Position numbers and translations under genes: made by a program
Assembly: GCA_001709035.1 (NCBI GenBank)
Contig: LVKA01000011.1
Location: 248,001-312,000 of the forward strand
Origin: Candidatus Thiodiazotropha endoloripes
GTDB lineage: Bacteria > Pseudomonadota > Gammaproteobacteria > Chromatiales > Chromatiaceae
Direction of reading: 5' to 3'
Length of the DNA: 64,000 bases
The notes under the pieces: model-generated
Seen by the model: the letters and a program-made list of their open reading frames with translations, nothing else
Databases searched by the model: none
Told to the model about the DNA's origin: nothing
In this document: in pieces, positions 23,883 through 33,948 of the stretch
Position numbering within the stretch: position 1 is the stretch's first letter
How the letters are laid out: each line of letters begins with the position of its first letter

Positions 23883-24686
23883 TCAGGCGCGCTTTTTACC
23901 CAAACGGTCGAGTCGTAGACGCTCCCGGTCATCGAACAGCCGCTTGGCGCCAATCCATACCGCCGCCGTGGCGCCGAAACCGGTTCCCGCTGCAATCAGC
24001 AGCATGATCAGAATCTGGTACTTAGAGGCTTCCATCGGTGGCGTGCCGGCGAGGATCTGGCCGGTCATCATACCGGGCAGGCTGACAATGCCGGCTGCAG
24101 CCATCGCATTGATGATCGGAATCAGGCCACTGCGCAGGGCATTGCGGCGAATATCCCGGATGGCTTGATCCCAGGAGTGTCCAAGGATCAGGCGGGCCTC
24201 GATCTCCTGGCGTCTCTGCCAGGCGTTCTGGGTCAGGTTGTCCAGGGCGATGGCAATCCCTGACATGGTGTTGCCCAGCATCATGCCGAGCAACGGAATC
24301 AGATACTGCACCGAATACCAGGGCTCTGCCTGGATGATCACGGTCAAGGCGAGGATGGTGACACTGAAGGATGAGATGAACATCGAGAGGGTGCCCACGC
24401 CAAACCCCCAGATGCCGCTGAAACGGCGCTGCTGTCTGGCCATTACCTCATATCCGGCGACAAACAACATGAACATCGCCAGTGCGCTGATCAGCAGCGG
24501 GTGGGACTGAACAAACAGAAATTTCAATACCAGGCCGAGCAGACTGAGCTGAATCACGGTTCTCAGGGCGGCAATCAGCAGCTTGCCCTCGATTCCCAGG
24601 GAGAGCCGCAGTGAGATCAGTGCCAGCGCCACCACCAGGGTTGCGGCGATGGCCAGATCGAGGGGGGTCAGCAGGATCAGGTTCAA
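23883..24686 (-). CDS. fetB: FetB-like ABC transporter permease (UPF0014)
   Basis: 267 residues, about 7 hydrophobic segments with the UPF0014/FetB signature region (PLLGMMLGNTMSGIAIALDNL, then RRNALRSGLIPIINAMAAAGIVSLPGMMTGQILAG). In E. coli FetAB exports iron and raises resistance to oxidative stress. It overlaps the ATPase gene by ATGA, forming fetA-fetB downstream of trmB. Confidence 0.9.
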   Translation of the reverse strand: MNLILLTPLDLAIAATLVVALALISLRLSLGIEGKLLIAALRTVIQLSLLGLVLKFLFVQSHPLLISALAMFMLFVAGYEVMARQQRRFSGIWGFGVGTLSMFISSFSVTILALTVIIQAEPWYSVQYLIPLLGMMLGNTMSGIAIALDNLTQNAWQRRQEIEARLILGHSWDQAIRDIRRNALRSGLIPIINAMAAAGIVSLPGMMTGQILAGTPPMEASKYQILIMLLIAAGTGFGATAAVWIGAKRLFDDRERLRLDRLGKKRA

Positions 24687-25279
24687 GGGGCCTTCCTCAG
24701 TCGCCCCGACTCGATCAGCCAGCTGTGGTCACTGACCCGTTTTCGCTGTTGCGGATCGTGGGTGACCCAGAGAACAGCTACCTGGTGCTGTTCTCGCCAG
24801 TCGGCGATCAGTGCTTCGACTTTGGCGGTATTGGCCTGATCCAGATTGGCCGTGGCTTCATCCAGCAGCAGAACCTGGGGTTGGTTACTCAGCAGTCGGA
24901 TCAGCGAGAGTCGCTGGCGTTCACCGCTGGAGAGGCGGCTGACCTCCCAGTTGATCGCATCACTGGGTAGCTCCAGGCGCTCGAACAATTCTGCCTGCGG
25001 TTGTTTGAAGTGGTCGCCGACCCGTTCCAGCCACCAGCCGCTTTCGGCCAGCAGCAGACCCACTTTGCTGCGCCACTGGGGGGCGCTGAAAGTCGATCGC
25101 TCCTGATTGTTGAGAGAAACTTCTCCCTGGGCCGGATCAAGGTCGGCCAGCGCCCGTAACAGGCGGGTTTTGCCCGATCCTGATGGGCCGCTGAGAGTCT
25201 GGCATTCACCCGCCCGCAGATGCAGGTCGATCGGCTCCAACAGTGGCGCATGGAACTGCTTCAGGGTCAGGCTGCCCAT
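24683..25279 (-). CDS. fetA: FetA-like ABC transporter ATP-binding protein
   Basis: 198-residue compact ABC ATPase: Walker A GPSGSGKTR, signature LSSGERQRLS, Walker B VLLLDEATANLD and H-loop VTHDPQQ. It is adjacent to and overlaps the FetB-like permease, supporting a metal (iron) export role by homology. Its start overlaps the trmB stop (TAATG), so it lies in the thiS-thiG-trmB-fetA-fetB run. Confidence 0.88.
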   Translation of the reverse strand: MGSLTLKQFHAPLLEPIDLHLRAGECQTLSGPSGSGKTRLLRALADLDPAQGEVSLNNQERSTFSAPQWRSKVGLLLAESGWWLERVGDHFKQPQAELFERLELPSDAINWEVSRLSSGERQRLSLIRLLSNQPQVLLLDEATANLDQANTAKVEALIADWREQHQVAVLWVTHDPQQRKRVSDHSWLIESGRLRKAP

Positions 25280-25971
25280 TAGGCAAGTCGCTCGAACAGC
25301 AGATCCCAGACCCCATGGCCAAGGCGTTCACCACGCTGTTCGAATTTGGTCAGTGGCCGGGTTTCCGGGCGGGGAGAGAAGTTTCCCTCACCGGCCTGAT
25401 TGTTGAACCCCGGATGGGCTGACAATACGTTCATCATTTGCCGGGCGTAATCTTCCCAGTCGGTTGCCATGTGCAGAATGCCGCCAGGGATCAGCGCCCG
25501 GTGGACCAGTTCGGCAAACTCATCCTGCACAATGCGCCGTTTGTTGTGTTTGCGTTTATGCCAGGGATCGGGGAAGTAGAGCAGCACCCGTTGCAGGGAG
25601 CCGGGTTGAAGGTGGTGGCGCAGCAGCTCCATGGCGTCGTGCTTGAGGATGCGGACGTTGCTGAGTTGATACTGCTGCAACTGAATCATCAGATGACCAA
25701 CCCCAGGACCATGCACCTCGATTCCGAGAAAGTTTTGCTCCGGTTGTTTCTGTGCCAGTTGGCGCAGGCTCTCACCATTACCGAAACCGATCTCCAGGGT
25801 GACCGGTTGTGTTTGCTCGAACGGTCCGGAGAGATCGAGTTGATCACCATCGAGCTCCACACCATAGCGGGGCCAGAGGGCCTCGTAGGCCTTTTGCTGG
25901 CCTTCGGTCATGCGACCCTGGCGCAGCACATAGCTGCGTATCGGACGTGACTTTTGGTCAGATTGGGGCAT
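25279..25971 (-). CDS. trmB: tRNA (guanine-N7)-methyltransferase
   Basis: 230 residues. SAM-binding motif LEIGFGNGESL, the TrmB-specific HGPGVGHLM region, and the catalytic/tRNA-binding FPDPWHKRKHNKRRI with the C-terminal TKFEQRGERLGHGVWDL. It makes m7G46 in tRNA variable loops. Located 87 bases after thiG and joined to fetA by a TAATG overlap. Confidence 0.95.
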   Translation of the reverse strand: MPQSDQKSRPIRSYVLRQGRMTEGQQKAYEALWPRYGVELDGDQLDLSGPFEQTQPVTLEIGFGNGESLRQLAQKQPEQNFLGIEVHGPGVGHLMIQLQQYQLSNVRILKHDAMELLRHHLQPGSLQRVLLYFPDPWHKRKHNKRRIVQDEFAELVHRALIPGGILHMATDWEDYARQMMNVLSAHPGFNNQAGEGNFSPRPETRPLTKFEQRGERLGHGVWDLLFERLA

Positions 25972-26058
25972 AAGTGGGTCTGGTTGCTATTCTGCTGGCG
26001 AACGGGTGCGACGTTGCCGCACCAGAGTCTGCCGGTTTCTGACGTGGAAACATATCCG

Positions 26059-26853
26059 CTAGAAAAACAGTCCGTCCGTTGGGGATGAGGCTGAAGCAAA
26101 ACGCTTCGCCGGCATGCGACCTGCGAGATAAGCCTCCCGACCCGCCTGGATACCCTTCTTCATCGCCGAGGCCATCAACACCGGGTTCTGGGCCGCGGCA
26201 ATGGCGGTATTCATCAACACCCCGTCACAACCCAGCTCCATGGCAACAGCCGCATCGGATGCGGTACCCACCCCGGCATCGACCAGAATCGGCACCTTGG
26301 CATTTTCAACGATGGTGCGGATGTTGAGGCGATTGCGTACCCCAAGGCCGGAGCCGATTGGCGCCGCAAGGGGCATCACGGCTGCACAACCCAACTCTTC
26401 GAGTCGCTTGGCCATGATCGGATCATCGTTGGTGTAGACCATCACATCAAAATCCTCTTTGATCAGAACCTCGGCCGCTTCCAGGGTCTGCACCACGTCG
26501 GGAAACAGGGTCTGCTCATCGCCGAGCACTTCGAGTTTGACCAGATTGTGGCCATCCAGCAGTTCCCGGGCGAGACGGCAGGTACGGATGGCCGTTTTCG
26601 CATCGTAGCAACCGGCAGTGTTGGGTAGATAGGTGTATTCGCTCGGCGGCAGGGTCTCCAGGATATTCGGCTCATCCTGGTTCTGGCCGATATTGGTGCG
26701 CCTTACCGCAATGGTGACGATCTCCGCACCACTGGCGTCGATTGCCGCGCGGGTCTCCGCCATATCCTTGTATTTGCCGGTTCCCACCAAGAGTCGGGAT
26801 GTAAATGCGCGCCCGGCGACGCTAAAGCTGTCTGTCTGGTTTTCGTTTGACAT
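26059..26853 (-). CDS. thiG: thiazole synthase
   Basis: 264 residues. It builds the thiazole phosphate of thiamine from DXP, dehydroglycine or iminoglycine, and ThiS thiocarboxylate. Recognisable features: [12 protein letters not shown] at the N-terminus, the DXP-imine Lys in [19 protein letters not shown] and the phosphate-binding [11 protein letters not shown]. It follows thiS by 44 bases. Confidence 0.96.
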   Translation of the reverse strand: MSNENQTDSFSVAGRAFTSRLLVGTGKYKDMAETRAAIDASGAEIVTIAVRRTNIGQNQDEPNILETLPPSEYTYLPNTAGCYDAKTAIRTCRLARELLDGHNLVKLEVLGDEQTLFPDVVQTLEAAEVLIKEDFDVMVYTNDDPIMAKRLEELGCAAVMPLAAPIGSGLGVRNRLNIRTIVENAKVPILVDAGVGTASDAAVAMELGCDGVLMNTAIAAAQNPVLMASAMKKGIQAGREAYLAGRMPAKRFASASSPTDGLFF

Positions 26854-26897
26854 CGGATTCTATCTGTAGAAGTTGAAATAAAAAGTCTGTCTGCAAC

Positions 26898-27098
26898 TCA
26901 ACCGCCGCCAACCGCATGGATGATCTCAATGCGGTCCTGGTCGTTGAGGAGATGACCACTGAAAGTCGTGCGCGGAACCAGCTCCTCATTGACCTCGACG
27001 GCAATGCGCTGGTCAGTCAAATCGAGCATTTCAATCAATCCGGCCATATCCAGTGAGTCAGGGATTTGCTTTTCCAAGCCGTTTAAGTAAATCTGCAT
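26898..27098 (-). CDS. thiS: thiamine biosynthesis sulfur carrier protein ThiS
   Basis: 66-residue beta-grasp protein ending in the diagnostic GGG tail (HAVGGG), whose terminal Gly is adenylated and thiocarboxylated to feed sulfur to ThiG. First gene of the thiS-thiG-trmB-fetA-fetB run. The 129 bases upstream do not show a convincing TPP riboswitch. Confidence 0.94.
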   Translation of the reverse strand: MQIYLNGLEKQIPDSLDMAGLIEMLDLTDQRIAVEVNEELVPRTTFSGHLLNDQDRIEIIHAVGGG

Positions 27099-27227
27099 CT
27101 CATATGATCTCTGTCAGGAGTAGAGTCAGGTTCAGTTTTTGGATTCTACCTCAACTCAAGGAGACAACCTACGCAAAGGACAAAATGATAACAGCCCCGG
27201 ATCTGACAGAGCCAAGCAAAGGGGTGG

Positions 27228-29060
27228 ATGCAGGAGAGAAAAGTGGATTGGAGTGAAGACCTCATACCCTTGGATCAAGCAGGAACCCTGGATGGGCTCT
27301 TTTTCCAGCGGGTGCGTCGCACACCGGATGCGATTGCCTACCGAAATTACGACCGTACCCAAAAACAGTGGTATGAGTTGAGCTGGGATGACATGGCCCG
27401 GCATGTGGCCCGCTGGCGCCAGGCGCTGAGTGGCGAAGATCTGGAGCCAGGTGACCGGGTGGCGGTACTGCTGCGCAACAGTCCCGAATGGGTGATGTTC
27501 GATCAGGCCGCCCTCTCTCTGGGATTGGTGGTGGTGCCCCTGTATACCGATGATCGGGCGGATGCGATCGCCTACATCCTCAAGGATGCCGCCGTAAAAC
27601 TGTTGCTTGTTCAGGATACCGGGCGCTGGAACCGGATGGCGGATGCGGTGGAGGAGTTGCCCGACCTGCAGCGGGTGGTGGTACTGGAGACGGCCAGGCA
27701 GCCGGATCCGGGAGAGGATGACCTGGTGCGGGAAGCCAGTAACTGGTTGCCGCCCCGTGGTGAGGCGTTGCAAAAGCGCAAGGCGGATCCCCACACACTC
27801 GCCTCGATTGTCTATACATCCGGCACCACCGGGCGACCCAAAGGGGTGATGTTGAGTCACTACAACATGCTCTCCATTGCCCACGCCTCGGTGACGGTGG
27901 TGGATTGCTATCAGCAGGACAGCTTTCTCTCGTTTCTGCCCCTCTCGCATACCCTGGAGCGGACTGGGGGATACTATCTGCCGATGATGGCGGGTGCTTC
28001 GGTCTCATTCGCCCGCTCCATCCCGCAACTGGCGGAAGATCTGCAAACCATTCAACCCACGGCGATTATTGCCGTTCCGAGGATTTTTGAACGGGTCTAT
28101 GCCCGGGTTCAGGACCAGCTGAAACATAAACCGGCTTTTGCCCGGATGCTGTTTCAGATGGCGTTGTCGGTTGGTTTTAAGGAGTTCGAATATCGCATGG
28201 GACGCCAGCGCTGGTTTCCCGGCCTGTTGCTCTATCCATTGCTGCGGCATCTGGTGTCGGCAAAGATTCTCGACAAGCTGGGTGGCCGGTTACGGGTCGC
28301 TGTGAGTGGTGGGGCCGCCATCTCACCGGAGATTGCAAAAGTATTCCTTGGTCTGGGATTGCCGATGCTGCAGGGTTACGGCCTGACAGAAACCAGTCCG
28401 GTGATCAGCGTCAATCCTATGGATAACATCAAGCCGGAGAGTGTCGGCGTACCGCTGCGCGGGGTAACCACCAAGATCGGCGAAGATGATGAGTTGCTGG
28501 TAAAAACCCCAGGCATGATGCTCGGCTACTGGAACAATCATGCGGCCACAGCTGCGATGATCGACCCACAGGGCTGGCTGCATACCGGCGACCAGGCCCG
28601 TATCGATGAAGATGGCCATATCCATATTACCGGTCGAATCAAGGATATTCTGGTGCTCTCCAACGGGGAGAAGATTCCACCATCGGATATGGAGATGGCG
28701 ATTGCGCTGGATCCAGTGGTGGAGCAGGCGATGGTGGTGGGTGAGGGCAAGCCCTATCTGGGCGCACTGGTGGTGCTCAATCCGGATCTTTGGGGTGGTC
28801 TGGCCGAGGAGTTTGACCTGGATTCCTCGAATCAGGAGAGTTTGAATGACGAAAAGATTCAGGGTGTTTTTCTGAAGCGCATACGAGGTGCGCTGAAGGA
28901 TTTTCCAGGCTACGCCAAGATCAGGCGGGTTGCCGTGTTACTGGAGCCCTGGAGTATTGAGAACGGTCTGATGACGCCGACCATGAAGATCAAACGGCAG
29001 AAAGTTACCGAGCATCATCGGGATCTGATCGAAACCCTCTACAAAGGTGGGCCGGTGTGA
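27228..29060 (+). CDS. long-chain acyl-CoA synthetase (AMP-forming)
   Basis: 610 residues, ANL superfamily. AMP-binding motif SIVYTSGTTGRPKGV, A5 region GYGLTETSPV, A7 WLHTGDQARID and A8 GRIKDILVLSNGEKI. The layout resembles FadD15-type enzymes. It activates fatty acids to acyl-CoA, for lipid synthesis or beta-oxidation. Start ATG 27228 follows GGGGTGG. Divergent from thiS. Substrate length is not deducible. Confidence 0.92.
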   Translation: MQERKVDWSEDLIPLDQAGTLDGLFFQRVRRTPDAIAYRNYDRTQKQWYELSWDDMARHVARWRQALSGEDLEPGDRVAVLLRNSPEWVMFDQAALSLGLVVVPLYTDDRADAIAYILKDAAVKLLLVQDTGRWNRMADAVEELPDLQRVVVLETARQPDPGEDDLVREASNWLPPRGEALQKRKADPHTLASIVYTSGTTGRPKGVMLSHYNMLSIAHASVTVVDCYQQDSFLSFLPLSHTLERTGGYYLPMMAGASVSFARSIPQLAEDLQTIQPTAIIAVPRIFERVYARVQDQLKHKPAFARMLFQMALSVGFKEFEYRMGRQRWFPGLLLYPLLRHLVSAKILDKLGGRLRVAVSGGAAISPEIAKVFLGLGLPMLQGYGLTETSPVISVNPMDNIKPESVGVPLRGVTTKIGEDDELLVKTPGMMLGYWNNHAATAAMIDPQGWLHTGDQARIDEDGHIHITGRIKDILVLSNGEKIPPSDMEMAIALDPVVEQAMVVGEGKPYLGALVVLNPDLWGGLAEEFDLDSSNQESLNDEKIQGVFLKRIRGALKDFPGYAKIRRVAVLLEPWSIENGLMTPTMKIKRQKVTEHHRDLIETLYKGGPV

Positions 29061-29136
29061 TGTGCCGATGGCGTGGCCCTGTCCAGGTGGCAATTTGAGT
29101 CGGGGCTGGTGTAGGATTCCCAGACGGCTTTACACT

Positions 29137-29210
29137 GCGGGTGTAGTTCAATGGTAGAACTGTAGCTTCCCAAGCTACTAACGTGGGTTCGATTCCCATC
29201 ACCCGCTCCA
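29137..29210 (+). tRNA. tRNA-Gly (anticodon CCC)
   Basis: Complete cloverleaf: acceptor GCGGGTG/CACCCGC, D-arm, anticodon arm GTAGC-TTCCCAA-GCTAC with anticodon CCC, T-arm GTGGG-TTCGATT-CCCAT (last pair G-T) and an encoded CCA end. Located 77 bases after the acyl-CoA synthetase gene. Confidence 0.97.
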
Positions 29211-29260
29211 ATCACCCTCTCTCCGGCCGGTCGCTGCAGATCCTTTATTCAGGGGGCTGA

Positions 29261-29512
29261 CTATTTCAAGCAGGCCTTTTTATGTCTTTCAATCACCGCA
29301 TGGCGACGTTGGGGTTTGCCTTTCAGGGCTTCGATCTGCTGCTGCAGCTGCTGGCATTTCTCAGCCTCGCTCAGCTGTTTTGGCGGTGGCTCGGTAAACG
29401 GATGTGCTTTGGGTTTGAACATCACTGACTCTCCCCGTTCGGCGATGGCGCTGGAGAGCGGCAGTAGGAGCAGTGTCAGTAGCAGCATCAATAGGGTTGG
29501 ATGGTGTTTCAT
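29261..29512 (-). CDS. small secreted hypothetical protein
   Basis: 83 residues: a strong signal peptide (LLMLLLTLLLLPLSSAIA), then a Pro-rich stretch (KAHPFTEPPPKQ) and a C-terminal charged helix (EAEKCQQLQQQIEALKGK) with two Cys that could pair. Start ATG 29512 has AGAGAGAATATG context. No recognised family. Confidence 0.6.
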   Translation of the reverse strand: MKHHPTLLMLLLTLLLLPLSSAIAERGESVMFKPKAHPFTEPPPKQLSEAEKCQQLQQQIEALKGKPQRRHAVIERHKKACLK

Positions 29513-29858
29513 ATTCTCTCTGTTGTACCGTGTTAATCATCTTCTGATCAGTTTTGCGGGCGCAAGACGTATTGGATTTCGTGTTAACCGACCCAAGCTT
29601 GATCCGGCTACAAGGTCCATATAATGGACTCAATGTATCACTAAATTTACACAATGTTACACAGTCAATGTGGGGATATTCTCTTGTATGTCTTGATAGC
29701 ATGTATGATTTAAGCTATCCGGGAAAGCTTGACAGTAACCGGCTTGACTACCGTTCGTCTCTGAAGCCGGCTGTCAGCTGAATCAATTTAGACACCGCTT
29801 GGCCCGTCGGATCAATTATGGCTGGGCCCAAGACGAAGTGGAACTGCAGGGGGTGCTC
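29513..29858. other. intergenic region with one promoter candidate
   Basis: 346 bases between the small secreted protein (-) and the next gene (+). TTGATC at 29599-29604 and a perfect TATAAT at 29620-29625 with a 15-base spacer could be a weak sigma-70 promoter reading right, 234 bases from the next start. TTACACA is repeated just after it. Nothing else recognised. Confidence 0.4.
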
Positions 29859-30233
29859 GTGAGAACAATCAAAAACCTGGTCGTCATCATCATCTTGATG
29901 GCACTAACAGCAACGGCTTCTGCGTTGGGATTGCGATTGGAGGAATCCACGCCGATCAAGTACTTTAGCAAAGAGGATTGGAGTCAGGCCAAACAGGTGG
30001 TGAAAACGGCTCTTGAACAGGGCAAACCGGATGAAACCTTTGACTGGCATAATGAGTCTACCGGTCATAGTGGCTCCTACACGGTATTGCGTTCAGTGGA
30101 GATCGATGGGCGGAGCTGCCGCGACCTGCTGATAAAACATAAGGCTGGACCGGCCAACGCCCGTGGTGATTATCGTTTCTGCCAGATGCAGAACGGTGAG
30201 TGGAAGACCATGGGTAGGGCGCCCTCCAAGTGA
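29859..30233 (+). CDS. periplasmic/surface protein with RT0821/Lpp0805-type C-terminal domain
   Basis: 124 residues from a GTG start at 29859, chosen because it gives a clean signal peptide (LVVIIILMALTATASA) and has GGGGG 4-8 bases upstream; an in-frame start at 29799 would add 20 non-leader residues. The C-terminal half (ETFDWHNESTGHSGSYTVL, GRSCRDLLIKH, DYRFCQMQNGEWK) matches the surface-antigen domain found at the end of 17-kDa antigen-like proteins. Two Cys may form a disulfide. Role unknown. Confidence 0.75.
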   Translation: MRTIKNLVVIIILMALTATASALGLRLEESTPIKYFSKEDWSQAKQVVKTALEQGKPDETFDWHNESTGHSGSYTVLRSVEIDGRSCRDLLIKHKAGPANARGDYRFCQMQNGEWKTMGRAPSK

Positions 30234-30352
30234 GTCTTCAGGTGGCCGGTTGTGAATTCTTAACGCTATGTTTTTAAATGAAAATATATCGATTGCATGG
30301 GAGTGTTACAGGTCTGGATTGATGCTGCTTGAACTGATGGTATGTGGCAAAG

Positions 30353-30679
30353 ATGATTGAACTTTTTCAAGCGCAGGATCGGATTGAGGCGCAGATGCTG
30401 AAGGATTATCTGCAGGATCAGGGAATCGAAACAGTGATACTCAACGACCACCTCAGTGGCGCACTGGGTGAACTACCGGCTAATATATTCCCAACGCTTT
30501 GGTTATTGGAAGACCAGGACCTGAGCAAGGCCAGGAAACTGAAACAGCAGTTTTTAAATCTGCATGCCCCGAAGGCCGCCGCATGGCGCTGTCCGGCCTG
30601 TGGTGAACAGATCGATGGCGGATATGAGATTTGTTGGAATTGTTCCACCCCTGGCCCAAAAGATAACAATAAGGAGTAG
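30353..30679 (+). CDS. DUF2007-type protein with C-terminal zinc ribbon
   Basis: 108 residues. The N-terminal half (ELFQAQDRIEAQMLKDYLQ, GIETVILNDHLSGALGELP) is the PII-like DUF2007 fold. The C-terminal half carries CPACGEQ and CWNCSTP, a four-Cys zinc ribbon. GTG 30344 is an alternative start adding 3 residues. Ends 3 bases before the AsmA gene, so probably co-transcribed. Confidence 0.82.
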   Translation: MIELFQAQDRIEAQMLKDYLQDQGIETVILNDHLSGALGELPANIFPTLWLLEDQDLSKARKLKQQFLNLHAPKAAAWRCPACGEQIDGGYEICWNCSTPGPKDNNKE

Positions 30680-30682
30680 AGG

Positions 30683-32827
30683 ATGGGTAAGACCCTGAAA
30701 GTGTTAGGCTGGTTGGTCGGGATGGTCGTAGTGCTGGTTATCGCAGCTATCATCCTGATACCAATGTTTGTCGATCCCAATGATCACAAAGATCGCATTG
30801 TTGCCGAAGTGAAACGGGCCACGGGCAGAGATTTGACCATCAGCGGCGATATCGGCCTGTCTGTATTTCCCCGCTTGGCACTGGAACTGAACGGCCTGAC
30901 CTTGAGTAATGCACCTGGCTTCAACGGTTCTGAATTCGCTTCGGTCAAACACGCCTCGGTAAGTGTCAACCTGCTGCCCCTGTTGTTCAAGCAGCTGCTC
31001 GAGGTTGATACGGTTCAGGTGGATGGGGTCAGGCTGAATCTGGCGAAAAGCGAAAACGGCACAACCAACTGGGAGGATATGGCCGGTGGCAAGGCTACAG
31101 GGAAGAAGCCGGGGTCGGCTCCAGAGACTGGCGAGTCCGGAGACATGGGCCTGCTCGCTTTCACCATTGGTGGCCTGAATATCAACCAGGCGAGTGTTGC
31201 CTGGGACGATCAGTCCACCGGTGAACGCTACAGTGTGGACAATATCCAGCTGGAGACAGGCGAGGTGGCGCCGGGCGAGCCGGTGGATCTGAAGTTCAGC
31301 CTCTCGGCCGACAGCCAGAAGCCGGCAATGAATGGCAAGCTCTCCATGACCACCCAGCTGGTGGTAAATCCCGACAGCCAGTCGATCGGTATGGATGATC
31401 TGGATCTTGACGTTGAGGTGAGCGGTGAGGGTTTACCCAAAAAGGGGGTGGCCATTTCACTGCAGTCGGATGTGGCGCTCAATATGAGCAGCGGCACTCT
31501 GGATATCCAGGATCTCAGTCTGGAATCGGGAAACCTCAAACTGACCGGCCGTCTGGAAGGTCTCGATATCCAGAACAGTCCCAGTATGAAGGGAGAGCTT
31601 CGTCTGGCTGAATTCAACCTGAGGGAGTGGATGGAGCAGTTCGGTATGACTGCACCGGAAACCGCCGATGAGACCGTGCTGGAGAAACTACAGTTTTCCA
31701 CCAGCTTTGTCGCCAATCCCGAACAGTTGCAACTGAGCGACCTGGTGGCGACCCTGGATCAGACCAACCTGAGGGGTAAATTTGAAATTGTCGATTTTGC
31801 CGATCCCACCTATCTGTTCAATCTGGATGTAAACAGCATCAATCTGGATCGCTATCTTCCCCCATCCAATGAACAGACATCACCACCGGCCGGCCGTCCG
31901 GGTAAACAGAAAGGGGGCAAAGAGGAGCCCCTGTTTCCCACCGAGATGTTAAGAAAGTTGAAACTCAACGGCACCATCCGGATCGACAACCTGACCATCA
32001 ACAATCTCCACTCCGAAGCGATTCTGGTGAAGCTCAGAAGCCGGGATGGCAAGCTCAGTGTGGATCATGAGATCGGCCGGTTTTACGATGGCCTGCTGAA
32101 GGGGGATATGGAGCTGGACGTGAAGGGCGCCAAGCCCCGTTTGAAGCTGAATCAGTCGATATCGAGAATATTGTCAGGGCCCCTGCTGAAAGACCTGACC
32201 GGGGAGGATACCCTGCTGGGCAGTGGTGATCTGGAGATGGCGCTGACCAGCCAGGGGGAGACCGTCAGTCAGCTCAAGGGATGGTTGAATGGAGATGTTT
32301 CATTCGACTTTCGTGATGGGGCTGTGAAGGGATTCAATCTGGCGAAAATGATCCGTGATACCAAAGCCCGCCTGAGCGGTGAGCCGATCCCGATATTGAA
32401 TGAGCCGGAGCAGACCGATTTTTCCGAGCTGACCGGAGTGGCCAAGATCGTCAACGGAGTGGTCAACAATCAACGCCTGTATGCCAAGTCCCCCTATATC
32501 CGGCTGGAAGGTAGCGGTAAAGCCTATCTGCTTGAGGAGCGGCTCAAATATACAATCCGACCGGTCATCGTGAATACCTCGACCGGGCAGGGCGGCAAGG
32601 CCCTGGAGGATCTGAAAGGCATTCCAATTCCGGTGAAGATCAAAGGCAACTGGAATGATCCCGAGTTCTCGATACAGCTCTCCAAAATTCTCGAAGAGCA
32701 GCAGAAGGCCAAGCTGAAAAAGAAACTCGACGACAAGATCGACGAGAAGGTCAGCGAGGAGCTGGAAGAGAAGCTGCCCGAAGAGCTGCAGGATCAGTTG
32801 AAGGACAAGCTGAAAAACCTGCTTTGA
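30683..32827 (+). CDS. AsmA family protein
   Basis: 714 residues. N-terminal membrane helix (LGWLVGMVVVLVIAAIILIP) followed by the AsmA signature FVDPNDHKDRIVAEVKRATGRDLTISG (residues about 30-56), long repetitive beta-rich periplasmic body, and a C-terminal Lys/Glu-rich helix. AsmA-like proteins are thought to form bridges moving phospholipid to the outer membrane. The end overlaps the mutY start. Confidence 0.93.
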   Translation: MGKTLKVLGWLVGMVVVLVIAAIILIPMFVDPNDHKDRIVAEVKRATGRDLTISGDIGLSVFPRLALELNGLTLSNAPGFNGSEFASVKHASVSVNLLPLLFKQLLEVDTVQVDGVRLNLAKSENGTTNWEDMAGGKATGKKPGSAPETGESGDMGLLAFTIGGLNINQASVAWDDQSTGERYSVDNIQLETGEVAPGEPVDLKFSLSADSQKPAMNGKLSMTTQLVVNPDSQSIGMDDLDLDVEVSGEGLPKKGVAISLQSDVALNMSSGTLDIQDLSLESGNLKLTGRLEGLDIQNSPSMKGELRLAEFNLREWMEQFGMTAPETADETVLEKLQFSTSFVANPEQLQLSDLVATLDQTNLRGKFEIVDFADPTYLFNLDVNSINLDRYLPPSNEQTSPPAGRPGKQKGGKEEPLFPTEMLRKLKLNGTIRIDNLTINNLHSEAILVKLRSRDGKLSVDHEIGRFYDGLLKGDMELDVKGAKPRLKLNQSISRILSGPLLKDLTGEDTLLGSGDLEMALTSQGETVSQLKGWLNGDVSFDFRDGAVKGFNLAKMIRDTKARLSGEPIPILNEPEQTDFSELTGVAKIVNGVVNNQRLYAKSPYIRLEGSGKAYLLEERLKYTIRPVIVNTSTGQGGKALEDLKGIPIPVKIKGNWNDPEFSIQLSKILEEQQKAKLKKKLDDKIDEKVSEELEEKLPEELQDQLKDKLKNLL

Positions 32828-33948
32828 GTAACACGCCCCCAGCGACTCTACCCGACAGCGCGGCGAGCGGCAGATTCGCCAAGCAGGTTCTCGGCTGGTT
32901 CGCTCTACATGGCCGTAAGCACCTCCCCTGGCAGAATCCCCGGGATCCCTATCGGGTATGGATCTCCGAGATCATGCTGCAACAGACCCAGGTCACCACG
33001 GTGATCGACTACTTCAATCGCTTCGTGGAGACTTTTCCCGAACTCAAATCTCTGGCCGAGGCGGATTCAGATCTGGTCATGCACCACTGGTCCGGGCTGG
33101 GTTATTACGCCCGGGCGCGTAATCTTCACCGCTGTGCTCAACTGGTGATGGCCGAACACCAGGGCAATCTGCCGGAGGACCTTGAAAGTCTGCAATCTCT
33201 GCCCGGTATCGGCCGTTCCACTGCCGGAGCAATCCGCTCACTGGCGTTTGGGCAGTATGCGTCGATACTGGACGGCAATGTGAAACGGGTACTGGCCCGC
33301 CACTATGCCGTCGAAGGCTGGCCGGGGGAGACGGCGGTATTGAAACGGTTGTGGCAACTGAGCGAGCATCTGACTCCGCAGCGTCACTGCGCCGATTACA
33401 ATCAGGCCATGATGGATCTGGGTGCGATGGTTTGTGTTCGCACAAAACCCCTCTGCGAAGCCTGCCCATTGGCGCAGAGCTGTGTGGCCAGAGTGCGGGG
33501 AGAGATCGATCGATATCCTGGTAAAAAGGTCAAATCGAGTAAGCCGGTACGTTCAGCGCAACTGCTGGTGGTGCTGGATGACGCTGACAATATTCTGCTG
33601 CAGAAACGGCCGCCCAGTGGCATCTGGGGTGGTTTGTGGAGTCTGCCGGAGTGCCCGGCAGAACAGCGCGGAGAGCACTGGTGCCAAGTCAATCTGGGGT
33701 TGCAGGTGAAGCCGCTCTCCCAAATGAGTCTCCGTCGTCACACATTCAGCCACTTCCACCTGGATATCACTCCGGTTCTGCTGAAAATGGAAAAACCACT
33801 TAAAGCGGTCATGGATGAGAATTCCCTGGTTTGGTATAACCTGTCGCAACCTGAGGATCTCGGACTGGCAGCGCCGGTGTCGACAATCCTGCAACAGATC
33901 GATCCAAAGATTCCGATTGCCGAAAACAATGAAGGAGAGGCCAGATGA
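32824..33948 (+). CDS. mutY: A/G-specific adenine glycosylase
   Basis: 374 residues. It removes adenine mispaired with 8-oxoguanine. Catalytic Glu in [10 protein letters not shown], helix-hairpin-helix [11 protein letters not shown] with catalytic Asp in ILDGNVKR, iron-sulfur loop C-x6-C-x2-C-x5-C ([17 protein letters not shown]) and a C-terminal NUDIX-like recognition domain. A TTG start overlapping the asmA stop is inferred because no ATG precedes the conserved region. asmA-mutY-yggX is a common gammaproteobacterial order. Confidence 0.94.
   Translation: MSNTPPATLPDSAASGRFAKQVLGWFALHGRKHLPWQNPRDPYRVWISEIMLQQTQVTTVIDYFNRFVETFPELKSLAEADSDLVMHHWSGLGYYARARNLHRCAQLVMAEHQGNLPEDLESLQSLPGIGRSTAGAIRSLAFGQYASILDGNVKRVLARHYAVEGWPGETAVLKRLWQLSEHLTPQRHCADYNQAMMDLGAMVCVRTKPLCEACPLAQSCVARVRGEIDRYPGKKVKSSKPVRSAQLLVVLDDADNILLQKRPPSGIWGGLWSLPECPAEQRGEHWCQVNLGLQVKPLSQMSLRRHTFSHFHLDITPVLLKMEKPLKAVMDENSLVWYNLSQPEDLGLAAPVSTILQQIDPKIPIAENNEGEAR

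Noticed and set aside
27099-27227. Possible TPP riboswitch upstream of thiS
   Set aside because: The minus strand has GAACCTGA, but the CTGAGA element, the TAATACC-like helix and the overall fold are missing.
27156-27950. 264-codon open frame on the minus strand
   Set aside because: Antisense to the acyl-CoA synthetase, which carries the AMP-binding motif in this stretch; composition has no protein-family signal.
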